Shown one piece after another: positions 1 to 13,900 of a DNA stretch of 64,000 nt. Positions within the stretch are counted from its first letter, which is position 1. Every line of letters starts with the position of its first letter. The stretch lies in assembly GCA_013399855.1 (NCBI GenBank), contig VXAY01012532.1, positions 1,013,441 through 1,077,440 on the forward strand, read 5' to 3'. Source of the DNA: Oxyruncus cristatus (taxonomy: Eukaryota > Chordata > Aves > Passeriformes > Cotingidae). The position numbers and the translations under genes were made by a program. Below the pieces are notes generated by a model. That model did no database searches and was not told the origin of the DNA. It worked only from the letters and a program-made list of their open reading frames with translations.

Positions 1-2271
1 AATAGAGGTTTTTTCCAAAAAGCGGTGCAAGCCTGTAAATACAGCAGACCAGGATTTCTAACTCAGGGATCTACAGAGCATTCTGTATTCATGCACTGGT
101 CTTGGATATCTGATTACATACACAGAAGCACATTTTAGTCCCAGTACTCAAGTAATTCTGCTGCTGTTTAGGGCCAAACTAAAAGAACAATTCACAAAAA
201 AAGCCCAAAACAAGCCAGGCCAAATTAAAACTAAAAAAAATCCAAACAGGTAAGAAACCCGAAAAGAACATGAACACCCCCAAAACCCATGATCACATTC
301 AGTGATATTAACATCACATGCATTTTTTTCACTATGCCTGTACTCAAAAATAAGTGACATAACATTATACCCTATATGCACAAAATGAAGTCATGAAGTG
401 TTGAAAGGATGGAAGAAGCCAGAAGTCAAGCTATATGCTCCCCTCAACTCCTCTCCCTAGCTGCAAGCTTTATGGCAGAATGTTTAATTATCTGATTGCA
501 CACTATTTTTCCCAAAGGCCTCTGCTTCATTTAGCATACAGGAAATGAGGAATCCATATTGTCCTTTTCTTTAAATGGAAAATTCCAGCCTAACCTGTTA
601 CAGCTTGGCAAAGTTTCAAGCAATTATCAACAAGATGCTCTAAAAAGTAATATAAGCAGCCAAAAGAGATGGAGCTATTATCTACTGGTACTAAAGGCTG
701 AATGTACTGCCAAATTTCAATTAGATCCAAGGTTCTCATCTATTTTCCATGATGGATTCTGATATAGGAAGAGATTAAAATCTTCGGAGTACTGGCAAAT
801 TCAATTTTTAATAGGCTTTAAGAGCTCAACTACTTTACAGGCTAGCCACTTTACAGGATATTCTGAGTGATGCACCTAGAAAAAAAGCTACAATATATCA
901 ATCTAAACGTCAATCTGTAGAAAAAGAAACTGTATTCCCCTGAAGACTTTGCAGGGAATTCTCTATTGCCAATCATTTTTTTCTGAGGAGCCTATTTTCT
1001 GCCTATAAGCCCCGTATAATCAAGAATTGCTATATTATAAGTAATTAGAACATATCATTACTACAGAAGGAAGTACAGTTAGGGGGTTTATTATTAATTG
1101 CATCTTAAAAAATCTAAACACTGTGAATCATTTATATCTAAAAAGAAATCAAAGTAAGTTGAAAACTGCAAATGGCTCCTACCACTGCCATACTCAAAGA
1201 CCACAACAAAATCAAGCAATGGCTAACTGAACTGTTAAATCAATCAAGTGATTTTATACATTAGACTGATGCAATTTAATAACAGATATTTCAGCTTAAG
1301 ACAATTTTCCAACAATGTCAGAGAAAACATGTATGGATTGATTTCTGCCATTCAGGGTATATTTGTGCATCCGAGATTAAAATAAGAATAATAATATTTG
1401 CCATTTACGAACATGCATTTTTATAAACTTGCAACACAAATGAATTTAGCCATTAGAAAGATAACAGTGTTCATTAGCAGAAAACATGTAAACCAACAGC
1501 ACACATATAAGTAGGTTTCTATATTTAATTTAACAATTATTTATTTTTCAAAATCTTTCAAAATGCATGCTAAAGATCTGAAAGATCATATGCAGACACT
1601 TTATTAATGAAACTTGTCAGATCTATAAAGTTCAACAGAGGTAATGACAATAGAGAAAGAAATTCATGGCAGTGGAAACCCTAGGACATAAATTGACAGT
1701 TATTTCCTTTCCCTAATCTGTATCAACACACAGGCACACGCAGCATTGCCTGCACCATGAGTGGTGGTAATAAATTCAGTAGCAGACTGGAGTAAAATGG
1801 GACAAATCAGTAATTCAAAAGTGCTTCAATTTCTGAGGGGGTTAGTTCAGTTAATATTTTCTGAGTTTTATGAACCATTTCTTGGCTTATTCTACAAGAA
1901 AGAGCATAGATTATTAAACTGAAACTTTCATTTACTAATGTAGTGAAAGAAGAACATTAATACACAACTGAAACACTATTTAAAGAAGTGCACATGAAGT
2001 TCATTAGCACTTCTACTTACACTTTCAAAGAAATGAGAAATGGGATACCTTTTAACTGGATTTACACCACTGTAAAGAAAATCCTTAGACTCTGGTGGAT
2101 TTTATTTGCTATAGAGATAGATCACTTGCAAGACTACCATTCACCTACAATATTTTCCAGTACTTCCTCAGAATTCTTGGAATTTAAAAATAAATCCTTT
2201 AAAATAAACAAAACAAAACCCCAGGAAAATAACAAAACAGCCAAAACCTCCTCACTAAAATGATGCCAGGA

Positions 2272-2407
2272 CATTAATTATAAATAACAATATTTAATTA
2301 ACATATCATTAAAATAATTAACATATAAGTAACTATAATTAAAACCCAATAACAATCATAATAAGCACTAAATATTTATATTAAATAATGATGCAAATAA
2401 AATATTA
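2272..2407. other. Extremely AT-rich stretch
   Basis: About 135 bases made almost wholly of A and T, with short TTAATTA and AATATT palindromes. No element is recognised. Confidence 0.7.
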
Positions 2408-4237
2408 GCTTGCTAGCAGCTATTTCCCCTAAGGGCTAACTTCTTACTGGATAATTAGGTAGAATGTGACTTTAAGGGGGGCGGGGGGGGAAGACACAAG
2501 ATTTTCTAATACATACCACACATTTTTTAAAGGTAAAATTAGGTACCATTTACATCAATGTATGTTACATGGTTCTAGATTAACCTCTCACCTACTGATT
2601 TTTGTTCTATTTCAGACGCATGTAATCACACCAAGCAAAGGCCATGTCCTGGCAGGGAGCATGCTAGACTTTCTGATGAGCAAGTACAATGGAACTATGG
2701 ATGTAATAGCACTGTCCCTCTGCAGATATATTGTACCCATATTTTCAGGTTAAGAACATATGTCCCTCCAGTGGTCTTCCTTTTAGGACCCCAAAAGATA
2801 TTGGTGAAAAGACAACTGAAAAATTATCTCCATAAAGGAGACAACGCCCCTCAGATTTCTAGGCGGTAAAAATTTAATACAGAAAATATAAAATTTGGCA
2901 TGCACAAGACACCAGATGTCAAAGCACAAAGGAAGATGGAGATGCCCTTTGAAAAGAGAAATCTCTAATGTATACATTCAGTCAGGATTTAAATTTCACT
3001 TTTCCATCACTTGGGAATATGAAAAAGTTGCCTTAGAAAATGATGGAGAGGTCTGCAACCCTGTGTGCCACAATACCACAAGGAGTTTGTGTCTTTGATA
3101 ATGCAACTATACAGCTTTGTACAAATCAAGGCTGCAGATGTGCTTACCATAAATGCACCTCCCTAGATATATGACTTCCTTCTTTTTTCCCTTCAGTACC
3201 AGTGCATAAAATAACATCATAAATCTGGAAGCACAGTTTGATGTTATACTATACTGATGTTTAAGATATACTGTAAAAGGATTAATAGTTTTGGTTATAA
3301 ATATGCAGTGCATGCACATCATCTCTGAAACAGCTGAAGCATGTGAACATAACGAGCACCAAGTTCTGCATAGACTAAGCATATTCTGCTTGGGGTTTTT
3401 TTTTCCTTTTACAGAACAATCTCCTTGAAGATTTCAAGAAATGTATTGTATTTTAAGAGGGCTTTTGATGGATGGGAGTCAATCCACATTTACTTTGGCA
3501 AATCCATATTTTACTTTGTTACTGAACAAACTCTTATAGGCCTCAATTAGCCAAAGCAAAGCCTTATCTGATTTAATTAGACCACTAAGCTACTTTTGAA
3601 GGAAAATACTCAAAGCAGAAAACGGATAAAAATGAAAGGCAAAACAAAATCAGATGCATCATGGAACAGCATGGACTTTGCACAGCTGTTTCCTGTTGTA
3701 CAAAGACTTCCAGTGAAAGAAGTATACTGACAAAAATAGAGGCATTGAGCTCACATGAGATAGATGATTTCATTTTCATGCCAGTATAGGTTTCTTTAAA
3801 ACACTATTAATAGAAACACTTTCCCTTAGAAACATGACTGGGATCCACCTAGTCCAATTTCAGTATACGACCTTTTTTTTGGTCTGCAAATGTTATGATT
3901 ATACTTATTTTCATATAAAACCCCATATGTTTAAAATGCAAATACATTTCAGGCTTAGACTCAGCTTTTTCAGAATATTGCCTAAGAAAACGCAAGCATT
4001 TCACATGAACTTTCATTGAACATTTCAATAATCCAAAAGATAATCAAAATAATAATCCAAAAAGATAAAACCAAGAAAATCTCAGACCCTGGAGAAAAAA
4101 AATCCTGGTCTCCAACATTGTATTCATTACCCTTTCCAGCAATCCACCACTGAAATCCATCTTCATACCCAGCTTGAATCCCTCAAAACAAAATGAAAAA
4201 ACAGGAGACACTGCCATCAGACTGGAGATTTAAATTC

Positions 4238-5340
4238 AGAATCACAGAAACGGAGAATCATTTAGGTTGGAAAAGACCTCCAAGATTACTGAGACCAACC
4301 TTTGACCAAACACCACCATGTCAACTAGACCACAGTAGCAAGTGCCACGTCCAGTTGTTTCTTGAACACTTCCAGAAATGGTGATTCCACCAGTTTCCTG
4401 GGAAGCTCATTCCAAAGCTTGGCAACTATTTCAGTTTTCCTAGACTGCTTCAGTCAATGAAGAGCAAATACACAAAGCTCCAGCACTGAACAATGTGACC
4501 ACGTGGAAATGTTGACTCCACCACCTATCTGGACAGCCTGTTCCAATGCTTGACAACCATTTCAGTGAACAAATTCTTCCTGATGTCCAACCTGAAGCTC
4601 CCCTGGCACAACTTAAGGCCACTTCCTCTTGTTCTGTTGCTAGTTGCCTGGGAGAAGAGGCCAATCCCCACCTGGCCACGATCTCCTTTCAGGCAGTTGG
4701 AGAGAGCAATAAGGTCTCTCCTGAGCCACCTCTTCTCTAGGAGAAAAAGCCCAGCTCACTCACCTGCTCCTCACATGACTTACTCTCCAGATCTTTCACC
4801 AGCTCCGTTGCCTTTCTCTGGACAAGCTCCAGCACCTTCATGTCTTTCCTGTAGTGAGGGGCCCAGAACTGGACACAGCACTCCAGGTGTGGCCTCACCA
4901 GTGCCAAGTACAGGGGGACAATCACTGCCCTGGTCCTGCTGGTCACACTATTCTTCACACAGGCCAGGATGCCACTGGCCTTCTTGGCCACCTGAGCACA
5001 CTGCTGGCTCATGTTCGGATGGCTGATGACCAACTCCCCCAGGTCCTTTTCCACCAGGTCTCTTCCCCCAGCCTGTAGTGCTGTGGGAGGTTGTTTTGTC
5101 TGAATTCCAGGACCCAGCCTTTCACTTTACTTAGCCTCGTATCAGTGCCCTTGGCCCATTGATCCACCCTGTCCAGATCCCTGCAGAGCCTTTCTAACCT
5201 CCAGTAGATCAACAGTCATGCCCAACTTAGCATCATCTGCAAATTTACTGAGGTTGCACTCCACCCTCTCATCCAAATAATCAATAAAGAAATTAAACAG
5301 GACTGCCCCCAGTACAGAGCCACCACTAGTGACTGGCTGC
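4238..5340 (-). mobile_element. Composite CR1 LINE 3' region in two adjoining pieces
   Basis: Reverse-strand CR1, non-LTR retrotransposon sequence. The left piece (about 4238-4440) starts with the inverted CR1 tail (AATCACAGAAACGGAGAATC, then GGTTGGAAAAGACCTCCAAG). The right piece (about 4486-5340) runs through the end of the reverse-transcriptase ORF. A minus-strand open frame at 4737-5054 reads [16 protein letters not shown] and [20 protein letters not shown], both CR1 ORF2 signatures. Both pieces include the same CR1 segment (GACTCCACC/GATTCCACC, then TTCCAA.GCTTG.CAAC.ATTTCAG), so they overlap in family coordinates by about 50 bp. Several frame disruptions show it is dead. It lies in the same orientation as TMTC2. 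Confidence 0.9.
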
Positions 5341-8300
5341 TAACTGGATGCAGCACTCAGCTACTTAGCTTTGGACAGCAGATCTAAACTACCAGATATA
5401 AACGTACTAAGTCTGCAAAGTCTCAGAGGGGGAAGGGTTAAACTATCAGGATGGAGGCGGGAAGGGGAAGAGAAGAAGCACAGTATTTTGTTCCCATCAC
5501 CGTTGGAGAGAACTCCATTTTTATTTCCATGGAACATACAATAAAATAAACATATGAAAGAAAAAAAAAATCCTTTTTTTATGAATCAAAGTAGTTTTAA
5601 AAGAAAAAAAAAACAAAAAACTTGTAATGTCCACTTAGTAAGAAATTACCAGTATAGCTTCATGAGATGCATAGGAAGCACACTGATGACTGAAGCTTAG
5701 ACCAGTGCAGGTACCATACTCTGGGTAAGTTAGGATGTAGAATATGTACATCACAGCTTAATCATCTTTGGATCTTAAAAATTAAGTCTTGCACAGCATG
5801 AACAGTAAAACTATACCAGCAAAAGGGTTTCTTGGAGTTCTAAACAATATTTTAAGGTAATTCAATAGGAAAGAATTTAATGGGAGCAAGGGGTAAATGG
5901 GATAGGAGCCTTAACAATATTAACAGGTTTGTAGAAACAGCCACATTCACCCAAAAGCAAAATCAAAGTGATAGTTATGTTATAATCATCAACACAGAAA
6001 GTCTCTCTGCATGCTAAGCCTTTGTACTTATGATATAAACCTCTGCACCAGATGTAAAATCTGGCTCCCCTTTTCTGGTCTGTACACTTGCATATGATTT
6101 GTTTTCTGTCCATGTGCAATGTGGAAGATTAGCAATGAGAAATCTAAACTTTAATTTCTGCATCATGAGCTGTATTCACTCCTGGAATGTTAGTTTCTTT
6201 TGTAACTTGCATTTCTCATAAAAAATGTTTGTAATGCTTTGTATTAAATGCATTTGAAAACAGACACTCAGATGTTAGTTAGCAAGGCCAGATGAAATGC
6301 AATCAAGACATTTGTCTTTAATACAGTATCCTGCCAACCTAAACCTGAACAATGCCACCCCAACATCTTTCTTGTTACTGCTTGGTATTAAAATAAAGCC
6401 TCCATAGTCCACCTCACACCACTTAACTGTCAGGAGTATGAATTACTGTAGCAGGTGGGCCAGTGTGTTTTTAAAAGCAATGTAATACAATAAACTGTAC
6501 AATATCAGATTTCAAGGAATGCAAAAAACATCTAGAGTAGAGGCTGATCCTTAAGCAATCCTAATATTGGCATTAAAGCATTCAAGATCCCACTGGGACC
6601 ATTTTATCTTTTGACCTCAGGCTTTAATTGAAACTTTAAACAAAATATATTACCTACTTAATACAGCTGAGCCGGACTCTGGTCTTTGTAGTGCAAGTTG
6701 CCATGCCAAGCAAATTAATCTGTGTAACCTTAGCATGTACTTTTTAATTTACATCACAGAAATATGACTTAGAGAAAATAAATACCAAGCCAACACTATA
6801 CAGCTTGTTGAATAATTATTTTGATTCTAGTTTTAGAGTTTCAATTTTTAGCTGTTCTGGGTTCTTTAAAAAAAAATCAACCAAAAATACAAAAACCCAA
6901 AATGTTTTACTTCTTGGTACAAAGCCAGAGAAACATATGGTTTCCTTAGCTGAGTTTTTGCACACCTGGCCAAATAAATCATGGCAACAGGAGACCAAAA
7001 TCTTCCCTGCAACTTTTCATATGCACAAACGTAGAACATCTGATGCCGGTATTGTGGCCCTGTCTTTTGTACCATGAATAAAATGCAAAGTCAAATGGAT
7101 GGCCTGCTTCTTGAGCCCCAATACTTCTTTTTCCCTTAAAGAGGCAAATTATTTAGCGTTTTAAAGGATGAGAGTCTGTCAGGCAGACTGACACACCAGA
7201 GGAATGAGCCACTAGGCTTGTCAGACCGAAAGGCCAATAGAAGCAAGCACAGGAAAAGAAGTGTAACACAAACAGGGAAAGCAGCTGGTGTAAAGGCTTA
7301 GCACTGCTGGAGTGTTAATGCTACTGCACTCTGAGTGCTGGAGTTCAAACCTAATTCAGTTTAAACAGTTCATCTCCTGTTTATTCTCTTTCAAATAGGT
7401 CATGGACATCATACAGGGAAAAAAAACCTCAAAAGAATCTTCAACTACATGACTGGATAATTTTTAAAAATTAGAAGAAGCACTATTTTAGTATATAATA
7501 TGCCAATATGTGGAAATATGTGTGCCACTCAATCAAGCAGAGAGATTGCCAGAGACTCAGAATACATTAACCTCAATAACAACCACAGCAGGTAATCCTC
7601 AAACTGTAACTATTCTTGGATTTCATGACAAGCTGTGATGACTTTTTCCACATATAGGGAAATGGGGAAGGACTACTTCCTTCTACTAGTTCCCAAGCAG
7701 ATGAGGAGCACTCCCCAGTTTCTCCCCCTTCCTCCCCACCAATGAGTACACAGCGAATGGGCACAGCTCAGTCAGGTTTATACAGATGCAAGTACACGAG
7801 ACAGAACTGGCCTATTTCAGTTCCACTAGTCTCCCTTTTAAAGGTGAGAGGTAGGCAGACAAGTTTATGTAATGCTGTTTATCAAAGAAAGTGTTACAGT
7901 GAACATGTTTATAATTTTGTCTTGAACATCAAAACAGAAATAAGCAATCCAGTCAGCCTTCTGATACTCAATGACACAGTACGAGCTGCAAAGTGGATGC
8001 ATGCTTGATAATGGATGCAGTTGCCTTGTTCTCCTGTCACAGCTGATGCAAAGAGAAGACTGAATAGGTATTTAGGATTTATCTCACCCAACTTAAGCTA
8101 CTAAGTCTAAGCTAGTCATTTCAGCTCCTTTTAGAGGAGAAGTATGCTTGCAGGGGATTATTTATATAATCTAAAGTAGATGTCTAAGTCAGACAGGCTT
8201 CATTAGTCCCCAGAGGTATGATTTTCCTTCCACACTGTAAAGAAGCATTGTTACCTAGCTCTGTCTTGTCATCTAACCTTTATACTATTACAAGTAGGAG

Positions 8301-9130
8301 AGACTAACTGCAGTTATGTAGGCTTATGTAGACACATACAGGACAGCTTTGAACAAATCAGTCTGAGTCTTGTTAATGCAGCTGCACTGCATTCTGTTCA
8401 AGTCACTATCCAACTCATTATGCAGCCTCCCGGATTGCCTTTGTGTCATAACCTAAAAGCAAAACCTCAGCAACCAGCGTGAAGCAAGGGCTGTTTTCCC
8501 TGCAACAGCTGCCATCACAATAGCAACCAAAACACAAATATATTCTATGTTAATGATAAGCTAAACTTCACAGAGCTCCATAAGGGGCTCAGGTACACTC
8601 AGTCAACTGTAGCTTGTTATGGCTCTAGGACATCTGTGAAGTGCTGGTAGCTGCATAAAGGAAGCAGAAGCTGGAGTACGGGCTAAGGAACAGAGGGAGG
8701 AAATATAGTAGAAGCCAAGCCCGGCCAAAGACTTGAGCTAGTCTTTGTGTTCACTATGGTTTTGTGAGTTAATAAATGCAAATCCCAGGAACAGAGTGAA
8801 CTTGGATGTCACGGACTGTGCTTACAAAGTAAGTAGAGAAACGCCTCGTGAACCTAAAAAAGTAACCAATGGGCAAAAAAATGAAACCTTGAGAAACTTA
8901 TAGGTCATAGTGGTTCTAAAGGGAACATCTATTCATGGGAAAAGAAAAAGGGTGGCACAGGCCTGCTCTGTAATGGGACAATCATCATGCTAGAAACAGC
9001 ATTAGTTTAATTTTTCAAATTTTATATATATATACTTCTGAGGAACACTTTGATCAGAATTATGAAATACATATCTGCAAGAAAGAGGGTAGTCAACATT
9101 CGGAGGATTTGTTCAAGCACTGCAATGGTC

Positions 9131-9270
9131 CTGAAATTAGCTCAGTTGGTCAGAGTATGATGCTAATAACGCCAAGGTTACAGGTTCAATCCCCACAGGG
9201 GCCATTAACTTAAAAGTTGGACTCTATGATCCTTGTGGGTCCCTTCCTACTCAGAATAATCTGTGAAATA
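9131..9270 (+). mobile_element. tRNA-Ile-derived SINE with CR1 tail (TguSINE1-like)
   Basis: A 140-bp short retroposon. The head (about 9131-9204) matches tRNA-Ile(AAT): loop CTAATAA at 9163-9169, flanked by GCCAAGG. Both internal Pol III promoter boxes fit consensus: A box TAGCTCAGTTGG (9138-9149) and B box GGTTCAATCCC (9183-9193). The 3' part (about 9205-9270) is a CR1 tail: GTTGGACTCTATGATCCTTG, then TGGGTCCCTTCC and a degraded CTGTGA end. Known biology: TguSINE1 in zebra finch has this head-to-tail plan and uses CR1 machinery. The acceptor and anticodon stems are mismatched, so this is not a working tRNA gene. No clear target-site duplication is seen. It is antisense to TMTC2. Confidence 0.9.
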
Positions 9271-10846
9271 CAATGCAAGAGTACTTTAGCAGTCACTATA
9301 GGTGTGACTGCAGGGATACCTATACTACAACAGCAGTCACTGTTGGTGTCCAACAATAAGAAGAGGCTTAATTCACACAGTGGTGACTGTTGATAATATC
9401 ACCAAATCTATCAGCAAACGCTCTTAAATAAAACTGATAAAACAGTAATTTCACTAAGACTCACTATGAACAAAAGTACACAAAATAATCAATTTGTCTG
9501 TTTTACAGATTTTAGCCCTTGGCATCAATCTGGTAAAGTTCATTATCCAGGGAAAAGTAACTCTCCATTGTATGAACTGCTAAGGAAGTGTTTAGACTGT
9601 TACTGACATTAAATACTTTGTCACTACGACAAGAGAAGAACTTAGTTTAGCATTTACATATACATTTTTCAATTACAACTACAATTTTATTTGTTTCCTG
9701 CACCCTAGTACTTTCAAGGTACTACTATAAGATGCCTTTCCTGAATAAGTAGAGAAGAGTGAGTGGTGCCTACCTTCAACAGCTGTGTCGAACCAATTGG
9801 TATCAACCAATACATTCCCTTGTACATTAGGCATTGGTGGGGGAAACCACAAAAAACCCCACATGCTTCCTGTCGACCCTAATTGTTTCCACATATATTT
9901 TTAATTGCTTTACTTTGAACTACTTTAAAGTTAAGATTTTCATGTCCTTTTCTGTCCACAAGAGGAGCTCACAGAGTACTGGGCCAGACACTGAGGTTGC
10001 TTTGCAGAAACACATGCCCTTCCAGAGAAAATTCCACTTAAAAACATCTCCGAAACAATAAGAAGGTACCCTCTTGTTTACAGATCTGAGTACTAAAAAG
10101 AGTAATTAATACTTTCTTCTTTCTTTTTTCTGTTTAATGCATCCTGTATAAAGATGTGATGTAGAATATGAGGAGCTGAAATTAAATAAAACACCTCACA
10201 GCAAAACTGATGTTTCTTGCAGTACTCAAGGGACTCTTCTAAAATTCTGAAGGACAGATAGCTGGAAGAAGAATTGTCTCATTGTAGATGTCTAACCGAA
10301 AGTACATCAGCTGGGAAGTAAGTTTTTGGCACAACTTAAAAAAAGAGTTCAACCGTCTCTGTGGGCCTGTTTGGACACACTGTGGGTTTACAAGGTGATT
10401 CAAAATCTAATTCCCCACACTAAATTTTATGTTATAATCAATCTCACTTTGTTTTTTATAATGTTTCAAAAATATATGAGATATCTAAAAAAAAACCCAA
10501 AACAAAACTCCAAGTATGAATTGCACATTGGGCCTCCAAGATAGCGGATGAGAAATTCTGGAGGCAGAGAAAAGCACTAATCCACATATTCTAAATGTAA
10601 AACTGCTGCATCAACACTCTTCAAGATATCCTGTATCTAATAATCTCATCATTTATTGTACCTTATCCAGCACTGCACTTACTGGCATTTAAGCTCTGAA
10701 CCTAGTTTAGCTTGTATATACTGAAGGTAATTATTTTGGGGGTTTATTAGCTAATTCATTTGAGCATCAGTTGCCTGGCTAAGCTCTTCTGTTTCACCCT
10801 GCCTGACTCCTCAGATATCATTCTGAAGCACTAACAATGCACTTAC

Positions 10847-10925
10847 CCATCATATTATATAAGCTCTGTGGTGCAAACTGCCTTGGCATTTTCTGTACTG
10901 CTTCTTTGTAAACCATAAGAGCATC
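10847..10925 (-). CDS. TMTC2: TMTC2 exon finishing the fourth TPR
   Basis: This 79-bp exon has acceptor CTTTTCAG and donor GTAAGTG, codes for 26 residues and ends with the first base of a Gly codon. The peptide is [20 protein letters not shown] followed by SLYNMM. The first part is helix B of the fourth TPR, and SLYNMM opens the fifth. It is the last TMTC2 exon I can find. The continuation, which should encode a peptide like EAYMRLSKLPEAEHWY, is not visible in the 10.8 kb downstream, so it should lie beyond the left edge. The exon joins in frame with the preceding one, and their combined length (264 bp) is a multiple of three. Confidence 0.95.
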
Positions 10926-13900
10926 CTGAAAAGAGACACACAAGTGGGAAAGCACAAATTTCAAAACCATATTTTCACATATAAAGTAAAACTAAACTAT
11001 CTTCCTTCCCCAAATAAATGGTGCAGAGAGAAAACACAACAGCATCATAAATATCACACAAAGTTCAAATTTCTCCTTTTAAAAAGTTTTTTTTTTACCT
11101 GAATTTTACCAAATTCAGTGAAGCTTATTGACAAGAGATCAGATTAGTTCCAATATTGCATCTCTTTTCCCAAGCAGAAGTAACAAGAACAGTTTTTATA
11201 CCCCTTAATGACTGATGAGTTTATAAACAGATTTAAAATTCTGTAGGCTGTTAAAGAATATGGAGTAATATCAAATTGCAGACAAAGAACTTTCTGACAA
11301 AAAAGCTACACTAAGTGACCTAAAAATAAAGAAATCATTGCCTACTGCCAAGCAATAACAAAACATAATCCTCACAACTCAAGTCTGCTCCACAGAAAGA
11401 ATGAGACACACAATAAAGTCAAGAATGCCAAAACAGGAATCCCTTTGCAAATATGCTGTACCTTAAATTACTTGATCACACATTTACTCATTCAGCACTT
11501 TGGATGCTTTCTAGTCAGTCTATTAGCTCTGCATCAAACAGTCACAGCTTATGAAGGCTGAAATATGCTTGAAAAGATCCTAAATGTATGATCAAATCAA
11601 GAATGACCACCAGGCAGAGAAGCATGATGTTTTATATTCTTAAAGTCCCTCCCAGGTATTGAGGTGCAAGGGATTTTAAGAATATGAACCATCCAGCTCT
11701 ACACCAGCTGTGCAGACAACATGCTGCTGTTCTCTTCCCTGTATGTGTGCATTAGCTGCCTGTGTTTTAACCAATTAGTAACAGCCATCTGACAGAGCTG
11801 GGTGCAGCAGACAGATGACACAGAATCTGCAGAGCTTGTGCATGGCTAATCTTAAACAGCTGAGGTAACTGTCATGGTCAGGAACACTTACATGGATCAA
11901 AACCACACACAACTCCTGTTTCTGAAGTATGCCTGGCGATGCCAGGAGAGAATGACTTTCTTTCAAATACTGCCAAAGGTCAAAACTCAAGTGAATGTCC
12001 AGTTTTAGTAAATTCATTAGGGAAAATAGAGAGGAATAATAACAGTCACATTTGCACATGTAAATGAGTTGAGATGGCTTGGGTGTAGCATATGGTTACA
12101 TTAAAAATATCCAACCCACTTTAGCACTCAGGTCAAGTTATCTGAAAATAGCACACAGCGGGATGTTTTTAATCACTCAAGTTTTAAATTGTTTCAACTG
12201 GGTCTTTTTTTTGGAGACTCAAAAGCAAACATAATTGCATTTTTCCAACTAAGGATGGACTTACCCTGTTTTGAATTATAAATTCAGTACACTTTAGGTT
12301 GACTGGTCTGTAATCAGGTTTTATCCTTTGCATACCAGCTACAGGTACAAAGCCAAAACGAATGAATTTACACATAACAGTTGTGACCACTACTAATGTT
12401 GACTCTGACATGAGAATATCACACTGCTTATTAATGCCATCACACCTGTGGCTGTAGAGACTAAATATTCTCTGTAGAGAATGCTAATCTTGATTTGGTG
12501 AAATGTGTGCCTGTGATGTATTTTGAAAGTCTAGGCAGAAGCAGTAGATATTATTTATGTATGAAGGTTTTATCATGATATTACAGAAAAATTTGCAGTC
12601 TTACTTCATAGTGTCCTTGTTCATGAAAAAGTTTTCCTAAGTTATAAAGACAGCTGGTAACAGAGCTTTTATGAGCGTGAGGATCTTTCAGATTTTCATC
12701 AGAGATCTCTGAACACTTCACAAAAGTCCTCCTGGCTTCCTCTGTCTTCCCTTGGTTCATCAGAATGATACCAGTATTTAAATAGGCAGCTGTGAAGAGG
12801 GAAAAAGTGATACTTTTAGTGGAGTTCTGTTATACTTTATCTACTGTTTTAATTCAAAGTAGCATCTGGTAGAGATCCCATGGTTATCTAATTTTTTTTT
12901 TAGAATACAGATCATATATAATTATTATAGATAAACATATAATGAACATGTGAACATATGAGAAGTAAAAGTATAGAGACAAAGGAAAGAAGAAAGCAGC
13001 TATAAAGACTGAGTAAGGAGGGAAGGAAACAATGGTTAGGCAGGGTACTCCATTTCGTTCCTCTTATTAGGACTGTATCAAGCAATAACACAATTGCTTG
13101 AAATGTTACAAAATATACATATACATAAATACATGTATATGTATGTATACATATGTAGAAGATTTAATATGAAGGTACAAAAGTCTCAGCCATCTTAAAA
13201 ATCACCCACTTAATTTTAGAACCAATCACTGGCAGCATCACGATTATTCTCCATTTTCCCCAGGAAAGAAAGGAAAAATGAAAGGACTGCAAAAATATTC
13301 CTATTATTTACCCATGCATACCACACATACCAGGGGAGTGGCTGTAAGGAACAGGAAACAAGAGCCTGAAAATTTGGGCAGTAGTATCTGTGGCTCAACA
13401 TCCCAGATAAGAAGCATTTTTGGTTCTAATAGTGCTGCTGATTTTAACTCATTATGTGCTTCTTCCTTGTACCACACTAAACATATTTGTTTACTAATAA
13501 ACCCTTTCTTTCAAGTGCACAATTTTACCTTTTGCTTTCTGAATTAAAAACTTCTGAAAAAAAGGAAAATGTTATTAAAGAGTATGAAAATTTTCTATAA
13601 AACTATAGTCAATATTATACAATCTTGTATAGTTGAAATACTTACAAGCTAGTGTGGGTCTGCTTCCAATTGCCAGTTTATAGTAATGCAATGCCTCTGA
13701 AAACCTGCTGTTTTCCTGAAGTAATAAACCTCTGCATAAGGGAAAAAAAATTAAAAAGAAAATCAGAAAAGAGAGTGAAATTACTACGAAGAGTAACTTG
13801 AATACAAATATTGAAAATACAACTCAGGTAACAAAGAAAAAATATGCTGACTGGTATTTCAGAGATTTAACCACTCTCTTACTAATAATTCAGTGCAAAA

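Larger units (their letters stand above)
1..10846 (-). other. TMTC2 intron, incomplete on its 3' side
   Basis: This is AT-rich intronic sequence with no exon that I can support. It holds a composite CR1 (4238-5340), a tRNA-Ile/CR1 SINE (9131-9270) and an extremely AT-rich stretch (about 2272-2407). All open frames here are short and lack recognisable domains, apart from those inside the CR1. I looked for the next TMTC2 TPR exon and did not find it. Confidence 0.7.

Noticed and set aside
2475..2490. G-run (six G, C, eight G) as a G-quadruplex
   Set aside because: Only two G-runs are present, so a stable intramolecular quadruplex is not well supported.
4550..5026. Plus-strand 158-codon open frame
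   Set aside because: It is antisense to CR1 ORF2 sequence and is a shadow, not a gene.
9131..9204. A functional tRNA-Ile gene
   Set aside because: The stems are mismatched, the 5' end does not pair properly with the 3' end, and a CR1 tail follows directly, so it is a SINE head.
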